From: an uncultured Erythrobacter sp.
GTDB lineage: Bacteria; Pseudomonadota; Alphaproteobacteria; Sphingomonadales; Sphingomonadaceae
DNA: 64,000 nucleotides
Assembly: GCA_947488755.1 (NCBI GenBank)
Contig: CANLAD010000001.1
Location: 510,247-574,246 of the forward strand
Reading direction: 5' to 3'
The notes below the pieces were generated by a model. That model saw only the letters and a list, made by a program, of their open reading frames with translations. It did no database searches and was not told the DNA's origin. Below are positions 16,808 to 25,263 of the stretch, in pieces. The first letter of the stretch is position 1. Each line of letters starts with the position of its first letter. The translations under genes and the position numbers were made by a program.

Positions 16808-17659
16808 TCAGGCAGCTTGGGCAGGCTGCAAATAGTCGAGCACCGATGCTAAAGTCTCTTTCAACTCGTGCCGATTCACCACCATGTCGACCATGCCGTG
16901 CTGATGCAGGTATTCGGCCCGCTGGAAGCCTTCGGGCAATTGCTCGCGGATCGTGTCCTGGATCACCCGCTGGCCCGCAAAGCCGATAAGCGCACCCGGC
17001 TCGGCGATGTGGATGTCGCCCAGCATGGCATAGCTCGCCGTGACGCCGCCGGTGGTCGGATCGGTCAGGATGACGACGTAGGGCAGGCCCGCAGCCTTCA
17101 AACGCCGCGTCATCACGGTCGCGCGCGGCATTTGCATCAGGCTGAGAATACCCTCCTGCATTCGCGCGCCGCCCGCTGCGGTGACGACGATGTAGGGGCA
17201 GTGCCGGTCGATTGCGCGCTGGGCTCCGTTGCAGAACGCTTGGCCCACGGCCATGCCCATCGATCCGCCCATGAAGCTGAAATCCTGTACGCCTACGACG
17301 GCAGGGCGCTGCTCGATCTCGCCCGATCCGACGGTGAAGGCGTCGTGATGCGGGTTCTTCGCCCGCGCGGCCTTGAGCCGGTCAGTGTAGCGCTTGGAAT
17401 CGCGGAACTTCAGCGGATCTTCGGCGACCTGCGGCTGGTCGAGCACTTCAAAGCCGGGATCGAGCAGCAGTTCGAGCCTCAGATCCGCGCCGATCCGCCC
17501 ATGATGTCCGCATTTCGGGCAGACGTGCAGATTCTCCTCGTATTCGGCAACGAAGAGCATTTCCTGGCAGTTCGGACATTTGATCCACAGGTCTTTTTCG
17601 GTCGTCTTCTTGTCGGCGCCAAAGCCGAGCGAATTGCGGACGCGGTTGAACCAGTTCAT
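16808..17659 (-). CDS. accD: Acetyl-CoA carboxylase carboxyltransferase subunit beta
   Basis: 283 residues. Pairs with AccA to move the carboxyl group from biotin to acetyl-CoA, the first step of fatty-acid synthesis. The N-terminus [13 protein letters not shown] is typical, followed by a four-cysteine zinc ribbon (CPNCQEMLF ... CPKCGHHGR, residues ~29-51) that can bind nucleic acid. The crotonase-fold carboxyltransferase domain carries [15 protein letters not shown] and [17 protein letters not shown]. The ATG at 17659 overlaps the trpA stop (ATGA), which sets the start; the frame is open further upstream but only in the shadow of trpA. Confidence 0.96.
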   Translation of the reverse strand: MNWFNRVRNSLGFGADKKTTEKDLWIKCPNCQEMLFVAEYEENLHVCPKCGHHGRIGADLRLELLLDPGFEVLDQPQVAEDPLKFRDSKRYTDRLKAARAKNPHHDAFTVGSGEIEQRPAVVGVQDFSFMGGSMGMAVGQAFCNGAQRAIDRHCPYIVVTAAGGARMQEGILSLMQMPRATVMTRRLKAAGLPYVVILTDPTTGGVTASYAMLGDIHIAEPGALIGFAGQRVIQDTIREQLPEGFQRAEYLHQHGMVDMVVNRHELKETLASVLDYLQPAQAA

Positions 17660-18450
17660 GCGTGTGTCCCTTCGGTCGCGCGGCGGATCGCGCTTACCAT
17701 TTGTGCGGTGAGGTCTTTTAGCTGGCGCGGCGCGTCTGTGCCATGTTCGCCGACCAGATCGACCAGAGCGGAGCCGACCACGACGCCATCCGCGACGCGC
17801 GCGATATCGGCGGCCTGTTCTGGTGTGCGCACGCCGAAGCCGACCGCGACGGGTAGGTCGGTCGCGGCTTTCAGCTTGCCCACAGCGCTTTCGATCGAGG
17901 CGGCGGCGGCCTGCTGCTGCCCGGTGATCCCGGCGACCGAGACGTAATAGAGGAACCCGTCCGACCCTTCGAGAACTTGCGGAAGCCGAGCGGCGTCGGT
18001 GGTAGGCGTGGCGAGGCGGATGGGCGCGATGCCTTTGGCGCGAAGGGCCGGGCCGAGCGCGTCGTCCTCCTCGGGCGGGATATCGACGCAGATCACGCCG
18101 TCCACGCCTGCCTGCGCAGCGGCATCCGCAAACCATTCCGGCCCGCGCCGGATCATCGGATTGGCATAGCCCATCAGGACGAGCGGCACGTCCGGGTGCC
18201 GCTCGCGGAACTCCCGCGCATGGTGAAGCACATCGGCGGTGGTTGTCCTCGCGCCGAGCGAGCGCAGGTTCGCATTCTGGATCGCCGGCCCGTCCGCCAT
18301 CGGATCGGTGAACGGCATGCCGAGCTCGATCACATCCGCGCCGCCCGCGACTAGTGCGTTGAGGTTAGACGCCGTGTCGCCATCGCCGGCGGTGACGAAC
18401 GCGACGAAAGCGGGGTGGGGCTTTAAGAAGGCGGATTGGAGGCGGGTCAT
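17656..18450 (-). CDS. trpA: Tryptophan synthase alpha subunit
   Basis: A 264-residue TIM barrel that splits indole-3-glycerol phosphate to indole, which is channelled to TrpB. The catalytic glutamate and aspartate are present in [19 protein letters not shown] (about 40-58). The phosphate-binding regions [12 protein letters not shown] and [13 protein letters not shown] are intact. Its start overlaps the stop of the small upstream orphan (ATGA), and its stop overlaps the accD start. Unlike the usual arrangement, trpA is not directly behind trpB: an 80-codon orphan and two palindromic repeats lie between. Confidence 0.96.
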   Translation of the reverse strand: MTRLQSAFLKPHPAFVAFVTAGDGDTASNLNALVAGGADVIELGMPFTDPMADGPAIQNANLRSLGARTTTADVLHHAREFRERHPDVPLVLMGYANPMIRRGPEWFADAAAQAGVDGVICVDIPPEEDDALGPALRAKGIAPIRLATPTTDAARLPQVLEGSDGFLYYVSVAGITGQQQAAAASIESAVGKLKAATDLPVAVGFGVRTPEQAADIARVADGVVVGSALVDLVGEHGTDAPRQLKDLTAQMVSAIRRATEGTHA

Positions 18451-18689
18451 TTATTGGGCCAGATATATGCCCACATTACTAGCGCGAGCGAAAGAATTAC
18501 GAGTGGGACTGTTAGAATGCCAATCACGGATTCGAATGGTGGATGATAAACTACGCAAAACACGTTTTGCGGACAGCCATTTCGAGCAAATTCAACTTCG
18601 CGTCCAGCATGTCGCGCTAGTGCCCAAAATCCTAACAAAGAGACGCTGATACTCAATGAGGCAACGAGCAACCGCCAATCCCGCTTCAC
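18447..18689 (-). CDS. Small orphan membrane protein within the trp operon
   Basis: 80 residues. Two hydrophobic segments (LLVASLSISVSLLGFWALA at ~7-25 and VIGILTVPLVILSLALVMWA at ~54-73) flank a short loop with two cysteines (NGCPQNVFCVVYHPPFE), which would face one side of the membrane and could form a disulphide. The stop codon overlaps the trpA start (ATGA), so it is translationally coupled. Base composition is visibly more A/T-rich than trpA or trpB, which suggests later acquisition. I do not recognise it. That it is a real gene is supported by the coupling and the coherent topology. Confidence 0.6.
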   Translation of the reverse strand: MKRDWRLLVASLSISVSLLGFWALARHAGREVEFARNGCPQNVFCVVYHPPFESVIGILTVPLVILSLALVMWAYIWPNK

Positions 18690-18723
18690 ATCGCGACTCC
18701 GGCAGCCAAATCACCACCGTCGC

Positions 18724-18797
18724 CCCGGACTTGATCCTGGGTCAAGCTGCTTTGTGCACTGCGCGCGAAGAAAGCGGGATCCCGGATCAGGTCCGGG
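18724..18797. repeat. Palindromic repeat (second type) after trpB
   Basis: Imperfect inverted arms 18724-18743 (CCCGGACTTGATCCTGGGTC) and 18778-18797 (17 of 20 positions pair) around a 34-nt centre; GATGACG follows. It resembles dispersed intergenic palindromes common in sphingomonads, but no second copy was seen in this window. It lies in the 226-base gap between the small orphan gene and trpB, beside the repeat at 18814. Confidence 0.65.
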
Positions 18798-18813
18798 ATG
18801 ACGTTTACTCCCT

Positions 18814-18898
18814 CGTCATTGCGAGCGTAGCGAAGCAATCCAGAGCGGTTCGCGAAGCGGACGTGGATTGCCGCGTCGCTTCGCTCCTCGCAATGACG
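18814..18898. repeat. Palindromic repeat family A, copy 1 (between trpB and trpA region)
   Basis: An 85-base element with ends CGTCATTGCGAG and CTCGCAATGACG. The left arm (ATTGCGAGCGTAGCGAAGCA, then ATCCAG) matches the reverse complement of the right arm of the copies at 42056 and 56093, so this copy is inverted relative to them. It can fold into a long hairpin in the mRNA just after the trpB stop. Confidence 0.85.
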
Positions 18899-18915
18899 GA
18901 TTAAATACGTGAGCA

Positions 18916-20130
18916 CTAAATCTCCACCCCCAACTTCTCCGCCACGGTGAAGATATCCTTGTCGCCGCGGCCGCACAGATTCATCAGCACAATCTGGTCG
19001 CGGTCCATCGCCTTCGCCCGCTCCGAAACGGCGTGGATCGCGTGGGAGGGCTCCAAAGCAGGGATGATGCCCTCGGTGCGGCAAAGCAGCTGGAAGCCCT
19101 CGAGCGCTTCTTCATCAGTCACAGCCGTGTATTCGACCCGGCCGCTTTCCTTCAGCCACGCATGCTCCGGGCCGATGCCGGGGTAATCCAGCCCAGCGCT
19201 GATAGAGTGGCCTTCGGTGATCTGCCCGTCCTCGTCCTGCAGCAGATAGGTGCGGTTGCCGTGGAGCACGCCGGGCGCGCCGCCGAGCAGGCTGGCGGCG
19301 TGTTCGTCCCCGTCCAACCCATGCCCCGCCGCTTCGACGCCCAGCATCGCGACGTCCGTATCGTCGAGAAACGGGTGAAACAGCCCGAGCGCATTCGATC
19401 CGCCGCCAATGCAGGCCACCAGCAGGTCGGGCAGGCGACCCACCCGGTCCAGCATCTGTGCGCGCGCTTCGGTGCCGATCACGCTCTGAAAGTTGCGCAC
19501 CATCTCCGGGTAGGGATGCGGGCCGGCGGCGGTGCCGATGATGTAGAACGTGTCCTTCACATTCGCGACCCAGTCGCGCAGAGCATCGTTCATCGCGTCC
19601 TTGAGCGTCCCGCGCCCGCTGGTGACGGGCACGACTTCGGCCCCCAGCAGCTTCATGCGAAAGACGTTCGGCGATTGCCGCTGCACATCCTCGGCACCCA
19701 TGTAGATGACGCAAGGCAGGCCGAAGCGCGCGCAGACCGTCGCGGTGGCGACACCGTGCTGGCCCGCGCCGGTCTCCGCGATGATGCGGGTCTTGCCCAT
19801 GCGCTTCGCGAGCAGGATCTGGCCGATGCAATTGTTGATCTTGTGTGCGCCCGTGTGGTTCAGCTCGTCGCGCTTGAACCAGACCTGCGCGCCTCCCAGT
19901 GCTTCGGTCAGCCGCTCGGCGAAATAGAGCGGGGAGGGGCGGCCAACGTAATGCTCAAGCAGGTCGTCGAACTCGGCGGCGAAGGCGGGGTCGGCCTGCG
20001 CCGCGCGATATTCGCGCTCCAGATCGAGCACCAGCGGCATCAGCGTTTCGGCGACGTAGCGCCCGCCGAATTCGCCAAAATGGCCGCGTTCGTCGGGTTG
20101 GTTGCGGAAGGAGTTGGGGTGTGTGTTCAT
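18916..20130 (-). CDS. trpB: Tryptophan synthase beta subunit
   Basis: A 404-residue PLP enzyme that condenses indole and serine to tryptophan. The PLP lysine is in [15 protein letters not shown] (about residue 90), the glycine-rich phosphate site in [16 protein letters not shown], and the N-terminal [15 protein letters not shown] is typical of TrpB1. The ATG at 20130 overlaps the trpF stop (ATGA). Downstream the operon is interrupted by two palindromic repeats before the next gene, which may protect or process the trpB message. Confidence 0.97.
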   Translation of the reverse strand: MNTHPNSFRNQPDERGHFGEFGGRYVAETLMPLVLDLEREYRAAQADPAFAAEFDDLLEHYVGRPSPLYFAERLTEALGGAQVWFKRDELNHTGAHKINNCIGQILLAKRMGKTRIIAETGAGQHGVATATVCARFGLPCVIYMGAEDVQRQSPNVFRMKLLGAEVVPVTSGRGTLKDAMNDALRDWVANVKDTFYIIGTAAGPHPYPEMVRNFQSVIGTEARAQMLDRVGRLPDLLVACIGGGSNALGLFHPFLDDTDVAMLGVEAAGHGLDGDEHAASLLGGAPGVLHGNRTYLLQDEDGQITEGHSISAGLDYPGIGPEHAWLKESGRVEYTAVTDEEALEGFQLLCRTEGIIPALEPSHAIHAVSERAKAMDRDQIVLMNLCGRGDKDIFTVAEKLGVEI

Positions 20131-20786
20131 ACCGGAATACTCGCGTTTCGCGCCGCCTCGCAGAACGCTGCGATCTTGTCCACGTCCTTGATCCCCGGCG
20201 CGGTTTCGAGGCCGGACGACGCATCGACCAGAGGCGCGCCCGTCGCGCGAATGGCCTCCGCCACGTTATCGGGCGCGAGGCCACCAGCCAGACCCCAAGC
20301 TGTGCGGTGGTCGTGCCGTGCGAGGAGCGACCAATCGAACCCCACTCCATTCCCGCCGGGCAAATCGCTGCCAGAAGGCGGCGGAGCGTCATATAGCAGC
20401 CGATCGACCGCGCCTTCGAACCGGGCAGCATTCTCCAGAGTTTCGCGGCTGCGCACTCCGATCGCGCGCCAGCATTCTATGCCCGCTGTCTCGCGCACCA
20501 AAGCAATCCATTCCGGCGTCTGTTTGCCGTGGAATTGCACCACGTTGGGCCGCACGATCTCGATCGCACGTGCAGTCCGTTCGACATCGGCATCGACCAG
20601 CAGCAGCACTGTTTTGACCTCGTTGGGAACCTCCCGGCTAAGGCGCGCGGCATCGTCGAGCGACACATGGCGGGGACTCGGCTCGAAATGAACCAGGCCA
20701 ATATGCGTCGCACCCGCCTCGACAGCGGCGGCGATGGTTTCGGGCGTAGACAGCCCGCAAATCTTGATCGCGACATTCATGTTCAT
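20127..20786 (-). CDS. trpF: Phosphoribosylanthranilate isomerase
   Basis: A 219-residue TIM barrel that converts N-(5-phosphoribosyl)anthranilate to the enol-ribulose form in tryptophan synthesis. It opens with [14 protein letters not shown], whose Cys is the general base, and has [13 protein letters not shown] and, near the end, [15 protein letters not shown], whose Asp is the general acid, plus the phosphate site [12 protein letters not shown] chose ATG 20786 because it overlaps the stop of the preceding orphan (ATGA); ATG 20780 would also work. Anthranilate synthase and TrpC are not in the window. Confidence 0.96.
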   Translation of the reverse strand: MNMNVAIKICGLSTPETIAAAVEAGATHIGLVHFEPSPRHVSLDDAARLSREVPNEVKTVLLLVDADVERTARAIEIVRPNVVQFHGKQTPEWIALVRETAGIECWRAIGVRSRETLENAARFEGAVDRLLYDAPPPSGSDLPGGNGVGFDWSLLARHDHRTAWGLAGGLAPDNVAEAIRATGAPLVDASSGLETAPGIKDVDKIAAFCEAARNASIPV

Positions 20787-21343
20787 TCGGGGGCGATTAT
20801 CGGCGGAAGACCTCTGCCCCAACCGTTGCTGAACAAAATGCGCGTCGTCTGATCTGCCGCGATATCGTATTCAATTCCGAAAAGAGACGCGCCCATGTCG
20901 CAGGGTATCAAAGCGCGGGTGTAGAACCGCTTTTCGCGTCTTTCGCCCAAATGTTCCACCACAAAGGTTGGAATGAAGCTCCCATAGATCATGCGGCGAC
21001 CCTGAGAGACGTAGCCGATAAACTGGCGATGGTAGGTCGATCGATCATACGGCCACGCAAACGCGCGCGCAGAAGCTGTGAGCCGCGCTGCGATCTCTTC
21101 ATACTCGTCCTCTCGCGTTTCCAGCAGACGAGCCGTTGCATCCTCAGCGAGAGAAAGTTCCTCGGCAGTAGGGACGAAGAAGCTCTCAACCACGTCGGGA
21201 CCGCTAAAATTGCAGGGACTGATGAGCTCCGCCCCCTCCTCGATTGGTAGCGCAATCGTACGCGCAGGCATTTCGCCAACATTTTCCGGGACTCCAGCTG
21301 CCAAGAACATGGTCATTGGAAGCATCGGTAATGTCACGCTCAC
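20783..21343 (-). CDS. Orphan hypothetical protein between pyrF and trpF
   Basis: 186 residues from GTG 21343, which overlaps the pyrF stop (GTGA). An alternative ATG at 21325 would give a protein beginning MTMFLAAGVPE. The stop overlaps the trpF start (ATGA), so it is coupled on both sides. It has no membrane helices; the body is acidic and aromatic, with EYEEIAARLTASARAFAWPY, QFIGYVSQGRRMIYGSF and ALIPCDMGASLFGIEYDI. The last could be a beta-rich domain. Base composition is A/T-richer than in trpF and pyrF. I cannot assign a family, and its place in a pyrimidine/tryptophan operon gives no direct hint. Confidence 0.65.
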   Translation of the reverse strand: MSVTLPMLPMTMFLAAGVPENVGEMPARTIALPIEEGAELISPCNFSGPDVVESFFVPTAEELSLAEDATARLLETREDEYEEIAARLTASARAFAWPYDRSTYHRQFIGYVSQGRRMIYGSFIPTFVVEHLGERREKRFYTRALIPCDMGASLFGIEYDIAADQTTRILFSNGWGRGLPPIIAPE

Positions 21344-22014
21344 AGCGTCGCCTCTATCGCCCGCGCTGCCGCTTCGGGATCGTCAGCGCGGCTGATCGGG
21401 CGGCCGATGACCAGCACGCTGGCCCCGTCATCGCGCGCCTGGCGAGGGGTTACGGTGCGCTTTTGATCTCCGACCCCGTTTCCCGCGGGCCGCAGGCCGG
21501 GAACGACGAAAAAGCCGTCCTTCCACTGGCGGCGCACTGTCTTTATCTCTTGTCCCGAACATACGATGCCGTCGAGCCCGGCGGTGTGGGCCAGCTCGGC
21601 CAGACGCATCACGTGATCGCTGGGGGTGCCTTCAACGCCGGTGCGCGAAAGGTCGCTCGCATCGAGGCTCGTCAGCATCGTCACGCCAACCACCTTGCAA
21701 CCATCGGCGGCGGCAGCCTTGGCGTCCTCCATCATCGCTCGCCCGCCGCTGGCATGGACCGTAACGATGGCGGGTTCGTATACGTGCACCGCCTGCATCG
21801 CGCCCGCAACCGTGTTGGGGATGTCGTGGAACTTCAAATCGAGAAAAATGGGGAGGCCCATATGCGCGATCTCGTGGACGCCGTGGGGGCCATGGGCGCA
21901 ATAGAACTCCAGCCCCAGCTTCACTCCGCCGATATGCGCTTTCACCCGATCGATCAGCGCCTTCGCGGGTCCAATTTGCGGCACGTCGAGAGCGAGAAAT
22001 ACCGGATTGCTCAT
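21340..22014 (-). CDS. pyrF: Orotidine-5'-phosphate decarboxylase
   Basis: A 224-residue TIM barrel giving UMP from OMP, the last step of pyrimidine synthesis. It shows FLALDVP at the start, the lysine in GVKLGLEFY, the catalytic Asp-x-Lys-x-x-Asp set in IFLDLKFHDIPNTV (about 54-67), and GLRPAGNGVGDQKR near the phosphate site. Its start overlaps the lapA stop (ATGA) and its stop overlaps the next GTG. pyrF after lapA is conserved in alphaproteobacteria. Confidence 0.96.
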   Translation of the reverse strand: MSNPVFLALDVPQIGPAKALIDRVKAHIGGVKLGLEFYCAHGPHGVHEIAHMGLPIFLDLKFHDIPNTVAGAMQAVHVYEPAIVTVHASGGRAMMEDAKAAAADGCKVVGVTMLTSLDASDLSRTGVEGTPSDHVMRLAELAHTAGLDGIVCSGQEIKTVRRQWKDGFFVVPGLRPAGNGVGDQKRTVTPRQARDDGASVLVIGRPISRADDPEAAARAIEATL

Positions 22015-22421
22015 GCAGGGCGTTCGCTAGCGGCGGAAGCGCTCTCCGCTCGAGAGATCGAGGTCGGTTTGTCCCCATTTAATCCCGGCTTCTGCACATT
22101 ATTATGCACAGCTGTGTCCACAGGCTTGCCCACAGTCCCATCACTATCGCCCGCAGGCGCATGCCGCTGTGACAGAGCAGTCGATTTGATCGAACTTTCC
22201 AGGCTGCGGATGCGCCGGTTGAGGCTCCATTTCACGCTACGGTGATAAAGCCACATCGGCACCAGTCCCAGGACGAATGCGATAATGACCAGCGCGGGGA
22301 TCTTGGTTTCCAGCACCATGTTGTCCCACAGCGCGACCTCGACCGTTTCCCAGTTGAAGAAGGAAAAGGCGAGGATCCCGAACAGGATCAGAACCCAGAT
22401 AATTGTACGCACGACCTGCAC
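22011..22421 (-). CDS. lapA: LapA domain (DUF1049) membrane protein
   Basis: 136 residues. Two membrane helices (about 5-23, RTIIWVLILFGILAFSFFN, and 40-60, KIPALVIIAFVLGLVPMWLYH) frame the short loop WETVEVALWDN, then a basic cytoplasmic segment (RSVKWSLNRRIRSLESSI), as in LapA/YciS proteins. In enterobacteria LapA works with LapB to control LpxC degradation and so LPS synthesis; LapB is not visible here. The C-terminal 50 residues are low in complexity. It heads the operon with pyrF. ihfB, the usual upstream partner in this group, is not present. Confidence 0.82.
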   Translation of the reverse strand: MQVVRTIIWVLILFGILAFSFFNWETVEVALWDNMVLETKIPALVIIAFVLGLVPMWLYHRSVKWSLNRRIRSLESSIKSTALSQRHAPAGDSDGTVGKPVDTAVHNNVQKPGLNGDKPTSISRAESASAASERPA

Positions 22422-22500
22422 TAACGATGACCCCTTGCCGTCAAGAATTCGGTGCCCGCGAACCTAAGCGATTTGACCTGCGTGTCCAGCGCAGTGCGTG

Positions 22501-23826
22501 TCAGGCCTCGCCGCTCGCTGCAAAGACGCGGGCGAAAATCGTATCGACATGCTTGAAATGATAATCGAGGTCGAACTTCTCTTCCAGATGGCTCTCCGAC
22601 AGGGCCGCGCGGACCTCGTCGTCGCCCTTCAGCAGGTCGAGCAACGACAGCGCTCCATTGGATTCCCAAACCTTCATCGCATTGCGCTGCACCAGTCGGT
22701 AAGCGTCCTCGCGACTGATCCCGGCCTGCGTTAGCGCAAGCAAAACCCTTTGCGAGTGGACGAGGCCACCCATCGCATCGAGGTTTGCCTGCATCCGTTC
22801 GGGATAGACCAATAGCTTCTCGACGACGCCAGTCAGGCGCGCAAGCGCAAAGTCGAGCGTGATGGTCGCGTCGGGGCCGATGAAGCGTTCGACCGATGAA
22901 TGCGAGATATCGCGCTCATGCCAAAGTGCGACATTCTCCAGCGCCGGTAGAGCATAAGCCCGGATCATGCGCGCCTGCCCGGTGAGGTTTTCGGTGAGGA
23001 CTGGATTGCGCTTGTGCGGCATGGCGGACGAGCCCTTCTGGCCGGGGGAGAAATACTCCTCGGCTTCGAGTACTTCGGTCCGCTGCAAGTGTCGAATTTC
23101 GACCGCGAGCCGTTCGATCGACCCGGCGATAACGGCGAGTGTCGCGAAATACATTGCGTGGCGATCGCGCGGGATGACTTGCGTGCTGATGGGTTCTGGT
23201 GTCAGACCCAGCTTTTCCGCGACATATTCTTCCACCTGTGGATCGATATTCGCGAATGTCCCCACCGCACCCGACACCGCGCAGGTCGCGATTTCCTTGC
23301 GCGCCGCTACCAGTCGCTCCCGGCAGCGGTCGAATTCGGCATAGGCTTGGGCGAGCTTGAGACCGAAGGTCACGGGCTCTGCATGAATACCGTGACTGCG
23401 ACCGATGGTGGGCGTGTGCTTGTGCTCATGCGCCCGCGTTTTCAGCGCATCGAGCAGGGCATCGAGATCGGCGAGCAGGATGTCGGAGGCGCGCGCAAGC
23501 TGAACGCTCAGAGTGGTGTCGAGCACGTCCGAACTGGTCATACCCTGATGCATGAAGCGTGCTTCGTCTCCTACCTGCTCTGCCACCCAGGTGAGAAAGG
23601 CGATAACATCGTGCTTGGTGACCGCTTCGATCGCATCGATCGCATCGACGTCGATTTTCGGATCGGTCGCCCACCAGTTCCACAGCGCCTCGCCAGCACT
23701 TTTCGGCACGACGCCCATCTCGCCCAGCTTCGTGGTCGCGTGCGCTTCGATCTCGAACCAGATGCGAAATTTCGCTTCCGGCTCCCACAAGGCGGACATT
23801 TCAGGGCGGGCGTAGCGGGGGACCAT
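22501..23826 (-). CDS. purB: Adenylosuccinate lyase
   Basis: A 441-residue member of the fumarase/aspartase superfamily. It removes fumarate from SAICAR and from adenylosuccinate in purine synthesis. The superfamily signature is GSSAMPHKRNPVLTENL (about 260-276), with the catalytic serine in its flexible loop. HEYMTSSDVLDT-like QGMTSSDVLDTTLS and TIGRSHGIHAEP supply the other active-site residues. I use ATG 23826 (MVPRYARPEMSALW, the usual beginning); the frame can open at TTG 23841 but that adds only MKAKP. It is separated from lapA by 80 bases and is not coupled. Confidence 0.96.
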   Translation of the reverse strand: MVPRYARPEMSALWEPEAKFRIWFEIEAHATTKLGEMGVVPKSAGEALWNWWATDPKIDVDAIDAIEAVTKHDVIAFLTWVAEQVGDEARFMHQGMTSSDVLDTTLSVQLARASDILLADLDALLDALKTRAHEHKHTPTIGRSHGIHAEPVTFGLKLAQAYAEFDRCRERLVAARKEIATCAVSGAVGTFANIDPQVEEYVAEKLGLTPEPISTQVIPRDRHAMYFATLAVIAGSIERLAVEIRHLQRTEVLEAEEYFSPGQKGSSAMPHKRNPVLTENLTGQARMIRAYALPALENVALWHERDISHSSVERFIGPDATITLDFALARLTGVVEKLLVYPERMQANLDAMGGLVHSQRVLLALTQAGISREDAYRLVQRNAMKVWESNGALSLLDLLKGDDEVRAALSESHLEEKFDLDYHFKHVDTIFARVFAASGEA

Positions 23827-23919
23827 GGGTTTGGCTTTCAATGCGAAGGGTTGGAACGGCGCAGCGGCTATTCACCTGTCGCGTCCTTGGCAAGGGGCGG
23901 GCGTCTGCGCGCCAGGTGG

Positions 23920-24678
23920 CTAGATCAGGCCTTTTGCCCGAAGGCTCACATGCCCCTCTCGCCCGACAATCACATGATCGTGAAGCGTAACCCCCAGCAA
24001 CCGCCCGGCTTCCGCGATGCGCTGAGTAATCTGGATATCAGCACGGCTCGGTTCGGGGTTGCCGCTGGGATGGTTGTGGACAAGGATCAATGCGCTCGCC
24101 CCTAGGTCCATTGCGCGGCGAATGACCTCGCGCGGATGGATCGCGGCTTCGTCAATCGATCCCTCGGCGGCATGGTGATCGTCGATCAGGCGATTCTTCG
24201 TGTCGAGATAGAGTACGCGCACACGTTCGACCGTGAGATGCGCCATGTCGATGGCGAGGTAGTCCAGCAGCGATTGCCAACTGCCCAGCACTGGTTTTTG
24301 AGCCACTTCGCTGCGCGCCATGCGACGCGCCGCGATTGCTACGCTTTTGAGCGCGGCGGCGCTGGTCTCACCCACACCGCTGACCTGCTGGAGCGCGCGC
24401 GGTTCGGCATTGAGGACGCCAGCGAGCGAGCCGAACCGGGCGAGCAGGGCTTTCGCGATCGGCTTGGTATCACCCTGGCGGACGGCGGCGAACAGCAGGT
24501 ATTCGAGCACTTCGTAATCCGCCAGCGCCTCCGCCCCGCCTTTCATCAGGCGTTCGCGAAGCCGGGCGCGATGACCCACGCCTGCAGATTTGCCCGCGCG
24601 CGCCTGCGTCTCGCGCTGCGCGGTGCCGGGTGCAGCATCGGTTGTCCCGAAATCAAATGTATCGTCCGATCCCGGCAA
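23920..24678 (-). CDS. radC: RadC family protein (JAMM-domain)
   Basis: 252 residues. The N-terminal helix-hairpin-helix part includes LADYEVLEYLLFAAV and LQQVSGVGETSAAALKSV. The C-terminal MPN/JAMM metalloprotease-like domain has the complete metal motif in LVHNHPSGNPEPSRADIQ (H-x-H, then S and D), and an upstream glutamate is likely. RadC was named for a DNA-repair phenotype later found to belong to another gene, so its role is uncertain. The first ~30 residues are extra and low in complexity. About 90 bases separate its stop from the purB start; it faces the ATP-synthase genes divergently. Confidence 0.9.
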   Translation of the reverse strand: MPGSDDTFDFGTTDAAPGTAQRETQARAGKSAGVGHRARLRERLMKGGAEALADYEVLEYLLFAAVRQGDTKPIAKALLARFGSLAGVLNAEPRALQQVSGVGETSAAALKSVAIAARRMARSEVAQKPVLGSWQSLLDYLAIDMAHLTVERVRVLYLDTKNRLIDDHHAAEGSIDEAAIHPREVIRRAMDLGASALILVHNHPSGNPEPSRADIQITQRIAEAGRLLGVTLHDHVIVGREGHVSLRAKGLI

Positions 24679-24794
24679 TGCTGGTCCCGCCTTTTTTCAC
24701 CGCGCCGGTTCTTGCCTCTCGCGGCGTAACGGCGCAAGACCCGCGATGCGCAAGCCCCTGCCGATCCACGCAACACTTCGTGCAGCGGGCGTAG

Positions 24795-24823
24795 TTGACT
24801 TGAGGTAGGGCCTCTTCTAGGGG
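24795..24823 (+). promoter_or_regulatory. Possible promoter of the ATP synthase F0 operon
   Basis: TTGACT (24795-24800), 17 bases, TAGGGG (24818-24823), about 65 bases before atpI. The -35 is good and the -10 poor. It is placed in the divergent gap with radC where a promoter is required. Confidence 0.35.
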
Positions 24824-24886
24824 GCAGGCGCCCTCGGCGGGCACCTTGTGGCAACCATGCCATGCGACCCGTATCTGGAAGCGTGC

Positions 24887-25216
24887 ATGAGCGACGAGAA
24901 ACCCGCCCGAGAACCCATCGCCGAGGATGCGCGGATCGACGCGCTCGAAGCGCGGCTTAAAGCTGCGCGCGAGCGGGAAGACAAGCGAAACCGGCCAAAG
25001 GTGCAAGGGGCTGATGCGAATTATCGCAGCGGCAACCGGGTGCTGGCGGACCTACTCGGCGGTATTCTCGGTGGCAGCGTCATCGGATATGCGATTGATT
25101 TCGTTGCCGGAACGTTGCCGTGGGGTCTGTTGGTGGGCCTGTTCCTCGGAATCGGCGTGGCCTTCAGGAATATCATTCGAGCGGCGAACAATCGCCCCGG
25201 GGGCCCGCAGGGGTAA
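24887..25216 (+). CDS. atpI: ATP synthase assembly protein AtpI
   Basis: 109 residues from ATG 24887 (GGAAG about 8 bases before; the open frame to 24848 adds a Cys-containing stretch without family character). The N-terminal half is charged (IDALEARLKAAREREDKR). The C-terminal half has two helices, VLADLLGGILGGSVIGYAID and LLVGLFLGIGVAFRNIIRAA, as in AtpI, which helps assemble the c-ring or supplies Mg2+. It is the first gene of atpI-atpB-atpE-atpF'-atpF, the standard alphaproteobacterial F0 operon, separate from the F1 genes. Confidence 0.9.
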   Translation: MSDEKPAREPIAEDARIDALEARLKAAREREDKRNRPKVQGADANYRSGNRVLADLLGGILGGSVIGYAIDFVAGTLPWGLLVGLFLGIGVAFRNIIRAANNRPGGPQG

Positions 25217-25263
25217 TCGTCTTTCCGGGGCGTTTCATACAGGCATCAGGGATAGTTCAGATC

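Noticed and set aside
19033..20691. Rightward 552-codon frame
   Set aside because: Covers trpB and trpF on the opposite strand; no protein features of its own.
24679..24886. Search for a gene in the radC-atpI gap
   Set aside because: Only short frames without ribosome sites; a possible promoter is listed instead.
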